This document shows, piece by piece, positions 1 through 12,192 of a DNA stretch of 64,000 bases; position 1 is the first letter of the stretch; each line of letters opens with the position of its first letter. The stretch is from the NCBI RefSeq assembly GCF_023159225.1, contig NC_063176.1, positions 6,398,963 to 6,462,962 on the forward strand, given 5' to 3'. The notes under the pieces are model-generated. The model was not told the origin of the DNA. It was given only the letters and a program-made list of their open reading frames with translations, and did not search any database. This stretch comes from Perognathus longimembris pacificus. Its lineage: Eukaryota > Chordata > Mammalia > Rodentia > Heteromyidae. Both the position numbers and the translations under genes were made by a program.

Positions 1-156
1 AAGTCAGATTATTCATACCATTGATATTTTACCCAAATATTATTTACTTATTTATATTTATTATATCTATATAATATGTTACGTAGCTCTATCTATGTGT
101 GTGTGTCCAACTATCCCTTTCTTTGTGTTTCTGTACTTTGTGTCTCTCTAACACTA

Positions 157-185
157 TCTCTCTCTCACACACACACACACACACA
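157..185. repeat. (CT)n-(CA)n microsatellite
   Basis: A short run of CT dinucleotides passes directly into about ten CA dinucleotides. It is a simple sequence repeat with no associated gene. Confidence 0.9.
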
Positions 186-802
186 ATTTGGTAAAATGCA
201 TAGTATTGAGACAATTTATACTGTGTGAAAAACAATAACAAGCATAATTTCTCATTTAAAAATAAAACTATGTGTATTATGCAGAGTGATAAGGGTAGGC
301 CATGGGGAGAAGCACTAGCCCACATTCAGATTAGCCTTATTGTTCTCAAATACCCTCCCGGAGTACAAGGTTAATTAATACCATAGGCCATATGCATTAT
401 TCATCTCTGCAATCAGTCCTTCTTTCTACTATGTCTTTGTTGCCCGCAAATTATTGTTCTTACCATAACAAAATCTTGATAGACTATTGTCATATTTAAT
501 TGTACTGATTATATTGACTATACATACATACATACACTCTTTGGATATTCTGAATATGTCAATCCATTTCAAATAAAAATAGCAAGTGTAAAGAATTGGG
601 TACTCTTTTGTAGGGTAATATAGAACACCAAAATAAGAATACACTTTTATTTGTAGCTTATTTTGCAACACGCACATTTTAATTGCAGAACTGCAATCTT
701 CCTTTGCATAAAACCTCCATACATTCTTCACTCTTCATAAATTTGCTGTACAACTGTCAACATTTTTCATTGCTCCCATAGCAATGGTTCAGGACATTTG
801 TT
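186..802. other. AT-rich unique stretch
   Basis: No repeat family, splice structure or long reading frame is convincing here. The short frames on the minus strand look like chance openings in AT-rich DNA. Confidence 0.5.
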
Positions 803-1295
803 AAAATTTATTTATTTCTTTATTGTCAAAGTGATGTACAGAGAGGTTACTGTTTCATATGTAAGGCAATGTGTACATTTCTTATCCAACTTGTTACCTC
901 CTCCCTCATTTTCCCCCATCTCCCTCTCCTCATTCCCCCCCCCCCATTGAGTCGTGCAGTTAGTTGGTTACAGCATATAGTTTTGTAAGTATTGCTGTTG
1001 CATGGGTTTGTCTTCTTCCTTTTGTCTTTACATTTTGATAGTCCCTTTCACTTCCCTACACATGTATACAATATCCAGGGTACCAAAGTCAGTTACAGTG
1101 ATATCAGAGGTAAAACCAAAGGGAAGAAAGACAAAAGAACAAGGCATAATTTCACATGGCATGTTGAAAATGACAACAACAATGATATACCACTTGTTTC
1201 TATAACTTGGAGTTAATTTTGCTTAGCATCATCTTGTGTGTTCATATGGACATAGCTATTGAGATATATGGTATCATTGTTCTGTCTGAGTGAGT
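803..1295 (-). mobile_element. L1 3' end, older subfamily, 5'-truncated
   Basis: Read on the minus strand this is an L1 3' UTR. It matches, in reverse, the tail seen in other copies: a spacing of 'gatgtacagag', 'ggttac', 'catatgtaaggcaatg' and 'acatttctt', then the CT/C-rich block (G-rich in the sense strand) and the segment ending 'cttagcatcatcttgtgtgttcatatg'. A C10 run lies within the polypurine part. It carries no ORF2 sequence. It diverges more from the intact L1 at 29364-36890 than most copies here, so it is probably an older insertion. Confidence 0.85.
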
Positions 1296-1401
1296 CAAAG
1301 TGGCTCATAGAGCAACCATGTTAGTCCAGATAGAACTAAACTTAGGAACAGACTTTTTCACACTTACAACTGTATTTAACCCAACTATTGAATACAAGGC
1401 T

Positions 1402-1633
1402 CTGTTTTTTGTTTGTTTTTGTGGGGGGTTGTTTGTTTGTCTGTTTGTTTGTTTGTTGCCAGTCCTGGGGCTTGATCTCAGGGCCTGAGCCCTGTCCCTG
1501 GCTTCTTTTTGCTTAAAGCTAGCACTCTACCACTTGAGCCACAGCGCCACTTCCAGCTTTTTCTGTGTATGTGGTGCGGGGGAATTGAACCCAGGGCTTC
1601 ATGCATGCTAGGCAAGCACTCATTCCCAGCCAC
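1402..1633 (-). mobile_element. IDL-Geo SINE
   Basis: This is a minus-strand dimeric SINE. In plus coordinates the A-rich tail (as GTTT/T repeats) comes first at 1402-1455. The Geo monomer follows (CCAGTCCTGGGGCTTG ... CTACCACTTGAGCCAC), then the tRNA-derived ID-like left monomer (GGGGAATTGAACCCAGGGCT ... CTAGGCAAGCACT). The B-box-like GAATTGAACCC of the Pol III promoter can be read. No clean target duplication was seen. Confidence 0.88.
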
Positions 1634-2255
1634 TCAGGGTTGGACTTTAATTTTAAAATTACATTCTGTGGAGACACTAAATCTGTTTTTGCATACAGAA
1701 AATGGAGGGGGGGGGGATTTACCTAGCTATGACTGGTTCACGATATTCATCTGTGCCTTTGGCTGAGTCTCAGCCTTTCCCATGAGTCACTAGGGCTCTT
1801 CTTCTCCTTTGCCATTTGTTAGTGGCATTTCAGTGCCTAGGAATAAAGAAGGAAACTATTTGGCAGAGTAAAACTTCAAGAAGTTTAAAAGTAGCAGAGC
1901 TGGTTGGAGTTGACATACGTGTCTCCTACCCCTTTGAGGAAACAAAAATGCTGAAGATGAAGGTTGGTGAAAGATGTTAGATGAGATGATGCTACTTGAA
2001 ATACACATTTAGGGAGGTGTGGAGATCAGATAGAGACAGAGATGAGATGTTAGATGTACATAATTGTTTATCATGAACTATTAGTTCATGATACATGCTA
2101 ATTGAAGTCAATACATAGCCTACAGATTTCTGGTGAAGAGATATGAACAAAGAACTATCAAATCCTGAGTTTCTATACTTATTTCAGGTCCAATAGCTCA
2201 GCCTAGTTTTAGAGAAATATGATGGGATTTGTAAAGGGTTTTTAAGTTCGAGGCT
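1634..2255. other. Unique stretch
   Basis: There is no recognisable repeat or coding sequence. A perfect 11-bp hairpin lies at 2069-2093 and is listed separately. Confidence 0.45.
2069..2093. repeat. Perfect 11-bp inverted repeat, 3-bp loop
   Basis: The arms TATCATGAACT and AGTTCATGATA are exact reverse complements separated by ATT. It lies in unique sequence, and a chance origin is quite possible. Confidence 0.8.
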
Positions 2256-2695
2256 TGTTAGAGTAAGTTAGGCTTTTCCAGAAAAAAACACACAAAGAAA
2301 AAAAGAGACGTTTATTGCCAGCAAAGGGACCAGCAAGGTCGCTTATCAAAGAGAGACGTGTGGGCAATTATCTGAGGGGACCTATAGAACTTGCAGAGGC
2401 TAGGAGTGGCTCGAAGATGGAGACCTAGGTGTGGATTTGTGGATCAGGGGCTTCACCATGCTGGTCTAGGATTTATGACTGCTGCCCAAATATTAGATAA
2501 GGAGTCTTGCAGCTGCCCAGACCTGAAGGTCACTCTAATCTTGTTGCCTTACATGGTTATAGTTGCCTCACGGGAGTGCTATCTCATAGTAAAGGGGGTG
2601 GAGGCTGATTACTTACTGCCCTGACTAAATGGGCCTAGTGTTTGCCTAGGAAAGAAGCATGCAAATCTATGGGAGACGAAGCCATTGTGCTAACA
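2256..2695 (-). mobile_element. Candidate solo LTR of an endogenous retrovirus
   Basis: About 440 bp is bounded by TGTTAG and CTAACA, a perfect short terminal inverted repeat of the TG...CA type. On the minus strand, a U3-like region is followed by GATAAG and then an AATAAA signal (plus positions about 2308-2316), with a CGTCTC/T-rich segment after it. This is the usual R-U5 arrangement of a retroviral LTR. No gag, pol or env sequence adjoins it, so it would be a solo LTR left by recombination. A 4-6 bp target duplication is not evident (flanks aggct and atggt), which suggests age or a slightly wrong boundary. It is not assigned to a named family. Confidence 0.6.
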
Positions 2696-3439
2696 ATGGT
2701 AAACATAGACTTTACATTTGTCCTGTTTTTGGTAAAACAAAAAAAATTTTCCCGAAAATGTTATTGTGTAGTGAAGAGGTAAAGGGTTTGGATCCAGTTT
2801 GTACATTGCCTTTCTTCATGTATTAAATGTTTTTGTTCCAAGTGAAACCTGAGTTACAGTCAGTGTATTCTATATTCAATTAAAGTATGAGCAATGTCAT
2901 ATAGGAAAAATTCTTAGTATTTTATTAGAAGGAAAGGTGTAATAAGCAAATCCAACTTAAATTATAATTGTGTAAATTAACTAATTTGGAATGGCTTATC
3001 ATGAGTAAATTTCTAAACAAAAAATCAATCACATGTGAGCCTCAATAAAATCATAGTAGCATGCTTCATAAACTACTGCTGTATTGTATAGGGCATACCA
3101 GATGTTTTAATCATGTAAAAAATGAGAGGATTTTCACTAGCTTATGAATATCTTTGAAGTGAACCACCTAATTATCACACCCGTGAACACTGCAATAAGA
3201 ATTAATTAAACAAATAAAAGATTATCTTGCAAATCCTCAACTCCAATAGATAAGGCTTGTCTTTTCCATAATTCTCAAATAATTTTTATTATAAAAATAA
3301 TCTGCAGAGGGGTTAGAGAAGTAATGAAATGAGAACAATTCTTGTCAAAAAATGCTACCCTTCCCTCATTTCCTCCCACTTTAAAGCAGGATATCTTATT
3401 CAAATTTGGAAAATTTGAATTAACTCAGTTAATGTACAA
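2696..3439. other. AT-rich unique stretch
   Basis: No repeat or coding feature was identified. Confidence 0.45.
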
Positions 3440-3545
3440 GTTTTATTTATTTATTTATTCTCAAAGTGATGTACAGAGGGGTTACAATTTCATATGTAAG
3501 GAGTGAATACATTTCTTTTCAAGCTTGTTACCTCCTCCCTCATAA
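3440..3545 (-). mobile_element. Short L1 3' tail
   Basis: A T-rich start (TTTATTTATTTATT, the reversed poly(A)) is followed by the reversed L1 terminus through 'acctcctccctcat'. About 100 bp of L1 is present. Short AAGTTTT sequences on both sides may be the remains of a target duplication. Confidence 0.8.
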
Positions 3546-3633
3546 AAGTTTTTCCTTTAGTAATTATATATAATAACAACAAATGAAAACCAATTGTTAC
3601 TTTAGATTTTGAAATAATAATAAATTAACACAT

Positions 3634-4331
3634 GGAACCAACCCAGATAACCCCTCAGTAGATGAGTGGATCAAGAAAATGTGGTCCGTACCATGTCTCT
3701 ATCAGAAAGAATGACATGGACCCATTTGTAAGGAAATGGAAGGACTTGGGGGAAAAAAAATCATACTAAGTGAAGGGATCCAGACCCAAAGAAACATAGA
3801 CTACTCTATGGTTTCCCTCATAGGGAATAATTAGTACATGTCTAGGATTATCCTAGTAGAAAAGCACAATAGCTCAATAGCTATGTACATATGAACACAT
3901 AAGATGATGCTAAGTGAAATGAACTCCAAGTTATGGAAACAAGTGGTTTAACACTGTTGTTGTTCTTTTTAACCAGCCATGTGAAATTATGCCCTTTTTC
4001 TTTTATCTTTCTTTTCTATGGTTTAACCCCTCATGTCAACTGATTTTGGTGCCCTGGGTATCGTATACAAGTGTATTGGAACTAGAGATGGGAAAGGGAA
4101 TATCAGAGAGACAAAAGGTAAAAAGAAAAAAACAAGGCAACAGTAATACCTACAAACTATATGGTGTAAACCAACTGCACAACTCAAGGGTGGGAGGGAC
4201 GGGGAGGGTGGAAGGCGGGGGGAAATGAGGGCGTAGGTAACAAGTTGGATAAGAAATGTATCCACTGTCCTACGTATGAAACTGTAACCCCTCTGTACAT
4301 CACTCTGACAATAATAAATTTAAAAAATAAC
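3634..4331 (+). mobile_element. L1 ORF2 C-terminus plus 3' UTR, 5'-truncated
   Basis: It starts in the codons for the WNQP motif near the end of ORF2 (atggaaccaaccc), runs through 'tctatcagaaagaatgaca' and the ORF2 end (gggaataattag), and continues through a G-rich 3' UTR to 'ctgacaataataaatttaaaaaa'. There are several substitutions and a small rearrangement near 3700 relative to the intact copy in this window, so it is a dead, moderately old copy. Confidence 0.9.
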
Positions 4332-4871
4332 AATCAAGCAAAAACCTTCTTTGACTGAAAAGAAAATACACATGCAAACCGTCCATGAGACAAGGGTGTT
4401 AGAAAATTTTATATGTCCAAAACGAAGGACATTGTTTTCCCAGGTTTATATAGTACGAGCTCTATCTCTTTCTTTGTGGAACAAAATTCTCATTCCAGCT
4501 GATAGATGGGGTGTTAAATATCCTGGGAACAAGTATTTGTGTCAAGTCCAAAGTTCTGGCCTGAACTCTCAGTGTAGTGGCTTCCAACATCTGACCATTC
4601 TCACATCTTAAACTTTTTGTATGTGCCTAGGGTGTGTGAGATTTCCCAAGTGAATAGAGATTAAAAAAAAATGTGACAATTCTTAGGAAATAAGGAAATG
4701 ACAACCAAATGACCATCTTCAGTGATTTACAGGAATGCACACCATTCTTTCACGCTACCTCTGGCCTCCTAAGTGCCATGGATCACATGGATCAAAATTA
4801 TGAGAAATTACTGTGTAGATGCCATCAATATCTTTTGGGTGAATGACATTGCACACTTCAGTATTACATTA
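4332..4871. other. Unique stretch
   Basis: Nothing recognisable was seen here. Short open frames are not supported by any motif. Confidence 0.4.
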
Positions 4872-5136
4872 CTCTTCCCTCCCTTCTTCCCTCCCTCCTC
4901 CCTCCTTTCCTTCCTTCCTTTGTGCTGGCCCTAGGGCTTGTACTCAGAGCCTGAGTGTTTCCATTGTTCTTTTGTGCTCAGCACTACCACTCTCCTGCTT
5001 GAGCCACAGCTCCACTTCAAGCTTGGGGATAACAGCCACATGGATTTCCTTGATTTGGCCCAGCTTTGATCCAGGGTCCTCAAATCTCAGCCTTCTTAGT
5101 ATCTAAGACTACAAGCATGAGGCACTATAGGCGCTG
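4872..5136 (-). mobile_element. 7SL-like/Geo composite SINE
   Basis: A (TTCC)n-type tail at 4872-4920 precedes a minus-strand Geo monomer (GTGCTGGCCCTAGGGCTTG ... GCTTGAGCCACAGC). This is followed by a left monomer whose reverse complement contains CTTGTAGTCTTAGATACTAAG, an Alu/B1-like 'TGTAATCCTAGCTACT' region. It is diverged, and the left monomer differs from the ID-like one. Confidence 0.75.
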
Positions 5137-6224
5137 TAGTTCAGTTCTAACTCCACTCTTGATGCTTATTTAATTATTTTATTTTACTAGCTTTTCTCTT
5201 GGATGGAAACCCCTGTAGATGGATGTTTTTAGAAAACTGGCAAATGTCCTTGATTAATTTCCTGCAATTATTTCTAAAAGAATTCTCACTGTCTCAGGAT
5301 TCAAGAGGTGATGGTAATAGGTTTATTAATAGGCTTACTAAACACTGTTTAGAGCTAAATCCAATTATAACATAATACCTTCATAGGGTAAGAAAAGAAT
5401 TTCCACAATTTATACATGGAAATATATCAGCATAACACTTCCATCACTTTTCGAGTGTTACAAGCAAAACACTAAAGTCTGAGTCGATAACCTTACCAAA
5501 TAGTAGAAAATTAAGGTAAGCTGGAGGGGGAGGGTAGAGACTTTTATGTCATGGAATCGCTTAGGAGTTGGTTTTGGCTCCTGAAGGAGTACAGCATAAA
5601 CTTGTAGTGAATGCAGGGTTGAATTGTGGGCCATCCAGTGTTCAGCTACAGTGATTGGTAAAATGTGCTCTGGCATTTCAGTGGGCCCTCCAATCTCCAT
5701 CAACGCTTTGAGGAAGATGCCCTGTGTTCATCAACTGGCTGGATGAGCCTAGTTGTTCCAGTTGATTCTCCTGATAAAGATGCTCTTTAGGTCACTTCTG
5801 AGTTATTCTTTCCCATGGTTAGCACAAATGAACATTTTCTGACTAAAATCTTACTTTTCCTTGTGTGAAAACTCTTCATCTGAAATTATATTCCTGCAGC
5901 AATCTGATTACCTTGTTTATGAAAAGTGAATCACACACCAGAACACCAGGCATTTCAAACACCACAATTTTCTTTAGCACTGATTTTGAACTGAAAGTGA
6001 AGAGACTTTCACGGACTCAATTTGAAATTTCATAGTGAGTTATGAAAATTTAATGATTTAACAAATTTATAAGGTAATAATCATTTTAATTAATTTAATA
6101 ATTTAATGATAGAAATTTCCAGGAATAGTTGTATTTGTCCTTCCTCTCCCTCTTCCTGACCCTCTCCTTTTGCCTTTTTCCACCCCTCCTTCTCTTTCTC
6201 ACCTGTGATCTTATAGGTAGTTAG
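5137..6224. other. Unique stretch
   Basis: It is AT-rich with no recognised repeat. The minus-strand frame at 5458-5703 shows no domain or splice context. Confidence 0.4.
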
Positions 6225-6298
6225 GTCATCATAGAGTTTGAACTCAGGGCTTCATGAGTGCTAGGCAAGTATTCCATTGCTCAGCAACACCCACAGCC
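6225..6298 (-). mobile_element. Old ID-like (tRNA-derived) SINE fragment
   Basis: The segment 'gtttgaactcagggcttcatgagtgctaggcaagtattcc ... cacagccc' matches the reversed left monomer of the IDL SINEs, but no Geo half follows. The divergence is high. Confidence 0.6.
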
Positions 6299-8365
6299 CG
6301 TTAGGTTTTTCTTATGCAATATGGAAAATTCTGTCTGGAATTTAATACTTTTGAAAGAATGATTTTAAAAGCTATAATTGATACCCTGAAGGTTTATCCA
6401 GGTAATTTATTTCACAATTTTTTAATCATCAGACATTTACACTTATTTCTCTTCTTTATGGAATGACATTTCAATAAATTTCCATTTCTACTCACATTGT
6501 ATTGCATTGTATTTCTGAAATTTTAGGTATGAAACCATAAGAATATATTTGCACGCATTTTCAAAATTTCTGAAAGATATGTATACTTAGAGGTATTATG
6601 ACAACTTGATAGGAAAATACCTAATGAGCAAAAGACACATTTTTTTAAATTCATTAAAAAAAATTGAATTCTATGCAAACACATATTTATCAGATTTCAT
6701 ATCAATATAAACTGAAATCCATTGCCGCAGTAGATTTTTGGCTACAATTTCTATGCAAAGCCAACTTTTCACCTAGCATATGGTGCAATATTCAATTACA
6801 GGTGACAGAACTTTTTTCCCACTAGGTATCTCTTTATTTTTTTGTTTTTGCAAAGTACTGTGATTGCTTATGTTTGGAAGCTTTTAGATGTTATTAGAGA
6901 TTACATGTAAGTATTAAACCCAATCTTGTTTTTAGAACATATATTTACTCTAGAATGACTATATTAAAGATTAGGGAATGTTACCACGGTAATATAATTG
7001 AACTCAGCATGATGCAGTTACCAAAAATAATAGGATGCTCATATTTCTAAGCGGAATATGCTTGAAATTAGCTGCAGAATAGTTTTCTGAAGAAAACATT
7101 TACAAAGACATTGAATTCTTTACTCTTGGTTTGTGCTTTAAGTCAAGAGTAGAATTAAACCAGCAATCCTAATTATTATTTTTATTTAGTGATGGCAGAG
7201 ACATGAGCAGTTCATTGCCTGTTTTTAAAGTGGATCAAATTCAGCAGAAATGAAAAAAATACAACAATTTCGGAAACTCCAACTTTATGTATACCCTTCT
7301 TGCATAGTTATTTTCTTCCTTGTCACTAGCGACTCATTTTATTTATTTCAGAGTTCTACAGGAGATTCTTGACTCATGAAAGATTTCTTCTTGTTATGCA
7401 GTTTCAGTGCCAGATGGAGTTTACTAAAATTTCATTAGGATAACAATTTATTTCCAAAGCTGTTTTCAGCAGTAAGATTAGTAAAAGACTGGAAATTACT
7501 ATTTGTTTCAATTAAAGTATTTCATCAATTCAAAAATATTTGAAGGGAGTTAGAAATTCAGCTGCAATAATAGATTGAAATTATATTTATTTTGGAGACT
7601 TAACATTTCTAACAGAATATATAAGATAATTTTGGAAGCTTCTTTCTTGTTTGCTGATTTTTAACATAAAAAATATCTGAAAACAGATCGATTTTGAACA
7701 GAAGTATCAAATACTGTTTAAAACTACAACTCTAGCTATATTGCAAACAAAAATAAATCGAAACATAATAAGCCATAGCCAAAGCATTTGCATTGGAATA
7801 TAAAATATACTTAAGACCTCAGATATCAAATTAAGTTTAGGAGCAGTTCTTGTGGATGTCACACTTAACCATCTAGAAGATAATGACTCAAAAATATGAA
7901 GAAAATGATAAACAATACTACTTAGAAGTAAATATCTTTTTTATGGATGCTTTGAACTTACTAGCTTTTTGGTCTTAATTGAAGAATTGATGCTTAGTGA
8001 GAGTCGATTAAAGAAATGTACTGATAGTTTGCTTTTTATTCTCTTTGAACAATTTCATGTGTTATTTCAAAAACAATACTCTAATATCTCTCTAAAATTG
8101 TATCAGTTTCCATTAAATCTGTGCTTAATTTTGGAGTAAGATGGGAAAACTATTCATATTACATAGAACCATTAAACACTATTTTAACAAGTGAAGAATG
8201 TGTATTCCCATTTTGGTAGTTCCTGGGTGAACTATACTCATATTTTCACATATACTTTGAGTAAAGAGAATAGAGTATATCTACAATCAGTAAAAATCAT
8301 CCCTTTTTAGTGGATTTTACTTTAGATGGCACTAATTCAGTTTAGTGTAGAAGTACTTGGTTTCT
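6299..8365. other. Long AT-rich unique stretch
   Basis: About 2 kb has no recognisable repeat, RNA gene or coding exon. Confidence 0.45.
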
Positions 8366-8599
8366 CTATGGAAATAATGTTGTTTTTGTTTTGTTTAATT
8401 TTGTTTTGATTTTGCCAGTCCTGGGCATGGACTCAGGGCCTGAGCACTGTCCCTGGCTTCTTTTTGCTCAAGGCTAGCGCTCTGCCACTTGACCCACAGT
8501 GCCACTTCTGGCCGCTTTCTTTATATGTGGTGCTGGGGAATTGAACCCAGGACTTCATGCATCTACCACTAGGCCATATCCCCAGCCCTATGGAAATAA
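8366..8599 (-). mobile_element. IDL-Geo SINE with 12-bp target duplication
   Basis: The SINE body lies at about 8378-8587, with Geo first and the ID-like left monomer second in plus coordinates, and a T/G-rich reversed tail. It is flanked by a perfect CTATGGAAATAA at 8366-8377 and 8588-8599. A short internal deletion is seen between 'cttcatgcat' and 'ctaccactagg'. Confidence 0.92.
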
Positions 8600-9423
8600 A
8601 TTTTGATCATCAAATAAAATATTTCTTAGTAACTTGTGGAAGAAAAGAATCTGTCATAATATTATCATAAGGTTATATTACACAGTTGGTTTGTGTCTCA
8701 AAGGTACATTTTATTCCATCTTTAAGTTTAAATCAATTTTTTAAAAGGCCTCTTGGAAAATGAGCTAATTAATATGAAACCAAATGACCTTTAAATTAGT
8801 ATAACACCATCTGATTTCACTTCCACAAGACACTACTTAGTGCCTAAGACTTTGTAAGGTGTGTTTGGGGGCATTAAAATTTTTAGAGTATTACTATATA
8901 TAGCAAGAATCATTCACTTCTCCATACCCAAGAGATTTATGTTGGTAGCAATATTATAATTTCACTGGCAATCAGACTGTGTTATGTATTTCTTATATGT
9001 ATATATGAATGTTTGTCATCAATATCTTTCTTTTTCATAAGTATATATAAGATTTATAGAAGATTAGGATTGCACAAATACACATTGCTAAAATTTCCTT
9101 ACAACAGTAAATCTACATTATGATTTAAGAAAGAACCAACAGAAAAATGCAATATTAAAACCATTTTCTGAAAAAACTGTTTTACATTTTAAGTGCTCTT
9201 GACTAAAGTAGTAGTTTGTGTAAGAAAAGCAATTTATACTAATTACCATGATGACAGTTGCATTTCATTTCTACTACAACATGGACAAGCTCTGCCTCAA
9301 AAGGTGCACACATTGCTAGCCTGCAGATAGGTATTCCTAGCCACGTTAGTGCTTTAGGCCTTGCTCACTCAATCTGTCTCCTGTTAATTAAATCAGGACT
9401 GTCTTTCTGGATTTCCATCAAAA

Positions 9424-9757
9424 AGGAAAGAGAAGAGAGACAAGGAGGAGAGAGGGGAGGAAGGAAGGAAGGAAGGAAAAAAGGAAGGAAGGAAGGAGGG
9501 AGGGAGGGAGGGAGGGAGGGAGGGAGGGAGGGAGGGAGGGAGGGAAGGAAGGAAGGAAGGAAGGAAGGAAGGAAGGAAGGAAGGAAGGAAGGAAGGAAGG
9601 AAGGAAGGAAGGAAGGAAGGAAGGAAGGAAGGAAGGGGGAGAGAGAGGGAGGAAAAGAAGGAAAGGAGGGAGGGATGGAGAAAGGGAGGGAGGGAGGGAG
9701 GGAGGGAGGGAGGGAGGGAGGGAGGGAGGGAGGGAGGGAGGGAGAGGAAAAGAAAGT
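9424..9757. repeat. (GGAA)n/(GGGA)n polypurine tract
   Basis: About 330 bp is pure or nearly pure purine on the plus strand: a GGAA block, a GGGA block (about 9494-9544), a long GGAA block (about 9545-9632), a mixed GA segment, and a second GGGA block (about 9683-9742). Long frames in it encode only Gly/Arg/Glu/Lys (plus) or Pro/Ser/Leu/Phe (minus) repeats. They are artefacts of the tract rather than genes. Confidence 0.97.
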
Positions 9758-12125
9758 GGGTAGGTGGAATTGTAGAAAGGACATGAGATTGATATAGCAA
9801 ATGGTTCACCACTGACACCGCAGCTTACTTCCTGAAGAAAATGTTAGAAAAGGTGAGTCTCTGTTTCCTGGAGAGGATTTTAGGGAAATTCAGGAAGTGT
9901 CATTTTGTGTGTTGAAACTAGACATAAAGAATGTTAACTGGAGTCCTGTGAAATATCTATATACATCTGCCAGAGTTAATTGTGTGCAATATAATCCATT
10001 TAGACCATTATTATATTGTGACATTTACACTGAACATCTTAGTTGCTTGAATGGAATTTCTAAACAGAAAGGGGACTATCTCATTGTTTTGTATCCTACA
10101 GTCATGGGAAAAGAGGGGCAGACAGCTTTTAATGATCTTATTTCCATGTTGTAAAAATAGGATCCCACAGAGGACCCTTTGTAATTCAAAGGAAAAATAG
10201 AATTTTGGAAGACACAATATCCTTTCAGATATTTTGAAGGAATTAGAGAATTCAAGGTTCTTCTCCAAGAATTGGGTAAATGAAATATTACAGCTACACT
10301 GGTGAAGTGAATTTGAAGAAAAGGTCTCTAGGAAAAAAATATAAATTAGGAATAGAATCCTAGCTGTGTCTCTAAAGTAGAATTGGATGAAAAATAGTTT
10401 ATAATTTATCTGAAATTAATGAAATTTATATTAATATTTTACATATTTCCTGTCTCATTTTACCTTCTATATATCAATAGTTTAAGGTTATTTTTGGTTT
10501 ATTGTCAAATATAGGCAGACAGACAGATTAGAAATATGATTGATAGATACACTGCCATAACTAAAGATTGAAAGTCCTATAACTTTACAGATTATTTTGC
10601 TCTTTGAAATGCTTTCACTTGCAGATCTACTTATTTTTATATATATGGATATGTATTATAAATTTCCTAGAAGAATCTCTTTACAAATGAAAGTATATAC
10701 ATTAGTTATGAAAATAAGGCAATAAATGGACTTACATTTTTAACAAACAGATAATGAACAGAAATTACTAAAACAGAATAAGATAAACTGTAGTACAAGC
10801 AAAATGAAAAATTGTTAATTAGCAAACTCAGTTACTAATTTTCCTGGAAATCTTTGATATGGCCTTTTAAATTACAAGTTGTTACTCTCTTTCTTACCTA
10901 AGAAATTTGGAAATAAAATACTTTTCAAGGATTAAAAGGAGGGTTGTTAAAGTGAAATTACTTTGAATATATTAGCCTCTGAAGTTAAAGTGCTCTTTTC
11001 ACAAGATTACATAATGATAAAATTCAGCTAGCTAAAGTTCTATTAACATGATCCATTTAGCAAATGGGTCACCATTGATATTGAAGCCTTATTTTCTGAA
11101 TAGTTGGGTTATAAAAAAAGGTAACTCTGGCAGAGGGTTATTTTCTTAGAGTGAATTTTTAAGGGTGTCTCTGAGGTATCATTATATGCTCTTAAATTTG
11201 AAGAGTCCTAGCCGTCTTTCTGCACAATTTCTATATACATATGTACCCTCCATTTCCTACCTTCATTTATTATGGTTTAACACTGGATGACAGATTCTTT
11301 GTCAGGAAGGTGGGAAGATATAGACTATTATCATTTTTGATGCAATTGTATACAATTGCACCATCAATTAATAGTGCATGTGTTTGAAGTCTGTCAGTAA
11401 GGAATATTATGTATTAGAAATAATGATGATGAGAAATAGAGACTACTGGTAACTAATCTTGTGTCCTTGCATTGTTCATTATTTCTGCCCATGAATATGT
11501 GTTTTGATCCAGCAACTGGAACTCAAGTAATTGAAACTTAGTAAGAACTATAATTTAGGAAGGTTATTTGAGACATTTAGTCAAAAGCCTCCCTCACAGA
11601 ATGAAGATCTTCTTTTAGTACTTTGATACTGACATAAATGTCAGTGTCTATCTTGTGTTTCTAAGCCAGTTTCAATTAATACATGAGAAAAAAAATTCTC
11701 TCAAATTATTTATAATGATGCAATCATATGCTGATCCCAGATGAAAGATAAAATTTGGGTTTAGATAAATTGTGCTTTTTGTGTTTTGTTTAAGTATTTA
11801 CTAAGTACAGCAATGTAAGGTGAATTATAGGTGATAAATAACTCAACACTTTAATACAGTATCTCTGATAAAAATCAATCTGGTATAAAAAGGTGTACTA
11901 ATTATGGAATATGTACAGTGCTTTATTTGTATATCCTTATTGTTTATTATTCTGAACAGTTGGATGAGTTTTGAATACATTCCATTGATACCATTTAGCT
12001 CTTACAAGATTACATGTAATATAATGGTCAGCCTCATTACTGACATGGATTTTTTTTTATGACAGAAACCATAGGAACAGCATTATTTTTTTCCCAATTT
12101 AAAACTATGTTTTCAATATATTATT

Positions 12126-12127
<2 letters not shown>
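9758..12127. other. Unique stretch with an internal ancient similarity
   Basis: No known repeat or exon was recognised. Sequences near 9780-9870 and 11040-11130 resemble each other (both contain TAGCAAATGG followed by TCACCA and a similar order downstream). See the findings. Confidence 0.45.
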
Positions 12128-12166
<39 letters not shown>

Positions 12167-12192
12167 AGAGAGAGAGAGAGAGAGAGAGAGAG
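12128..12192. repeat. (TG)n-(GA)n microsatellite
   Basis: About 18 TG units (12128-12164) pass into about 14 GA units. It is a compound dinucleotide repeat. Confidence 0.95.

Noticed and set aside
9258..9818. Long open frames (179, 139 and 141 codons) across the polypurine tract
   Set aside because: They translate only the GGAA/GGGA repeat into Gly/Arg/Glu/Lys or Pro/Ser/Leu/Phe strings. There is no start context, domain or splice evidence.
9897..10268. Overlapping 85-codon frames on both strands
   Set aside because: No recognisable motif or splice-site pair was found, and length and composition fit chance openings in AT-rich DNA.
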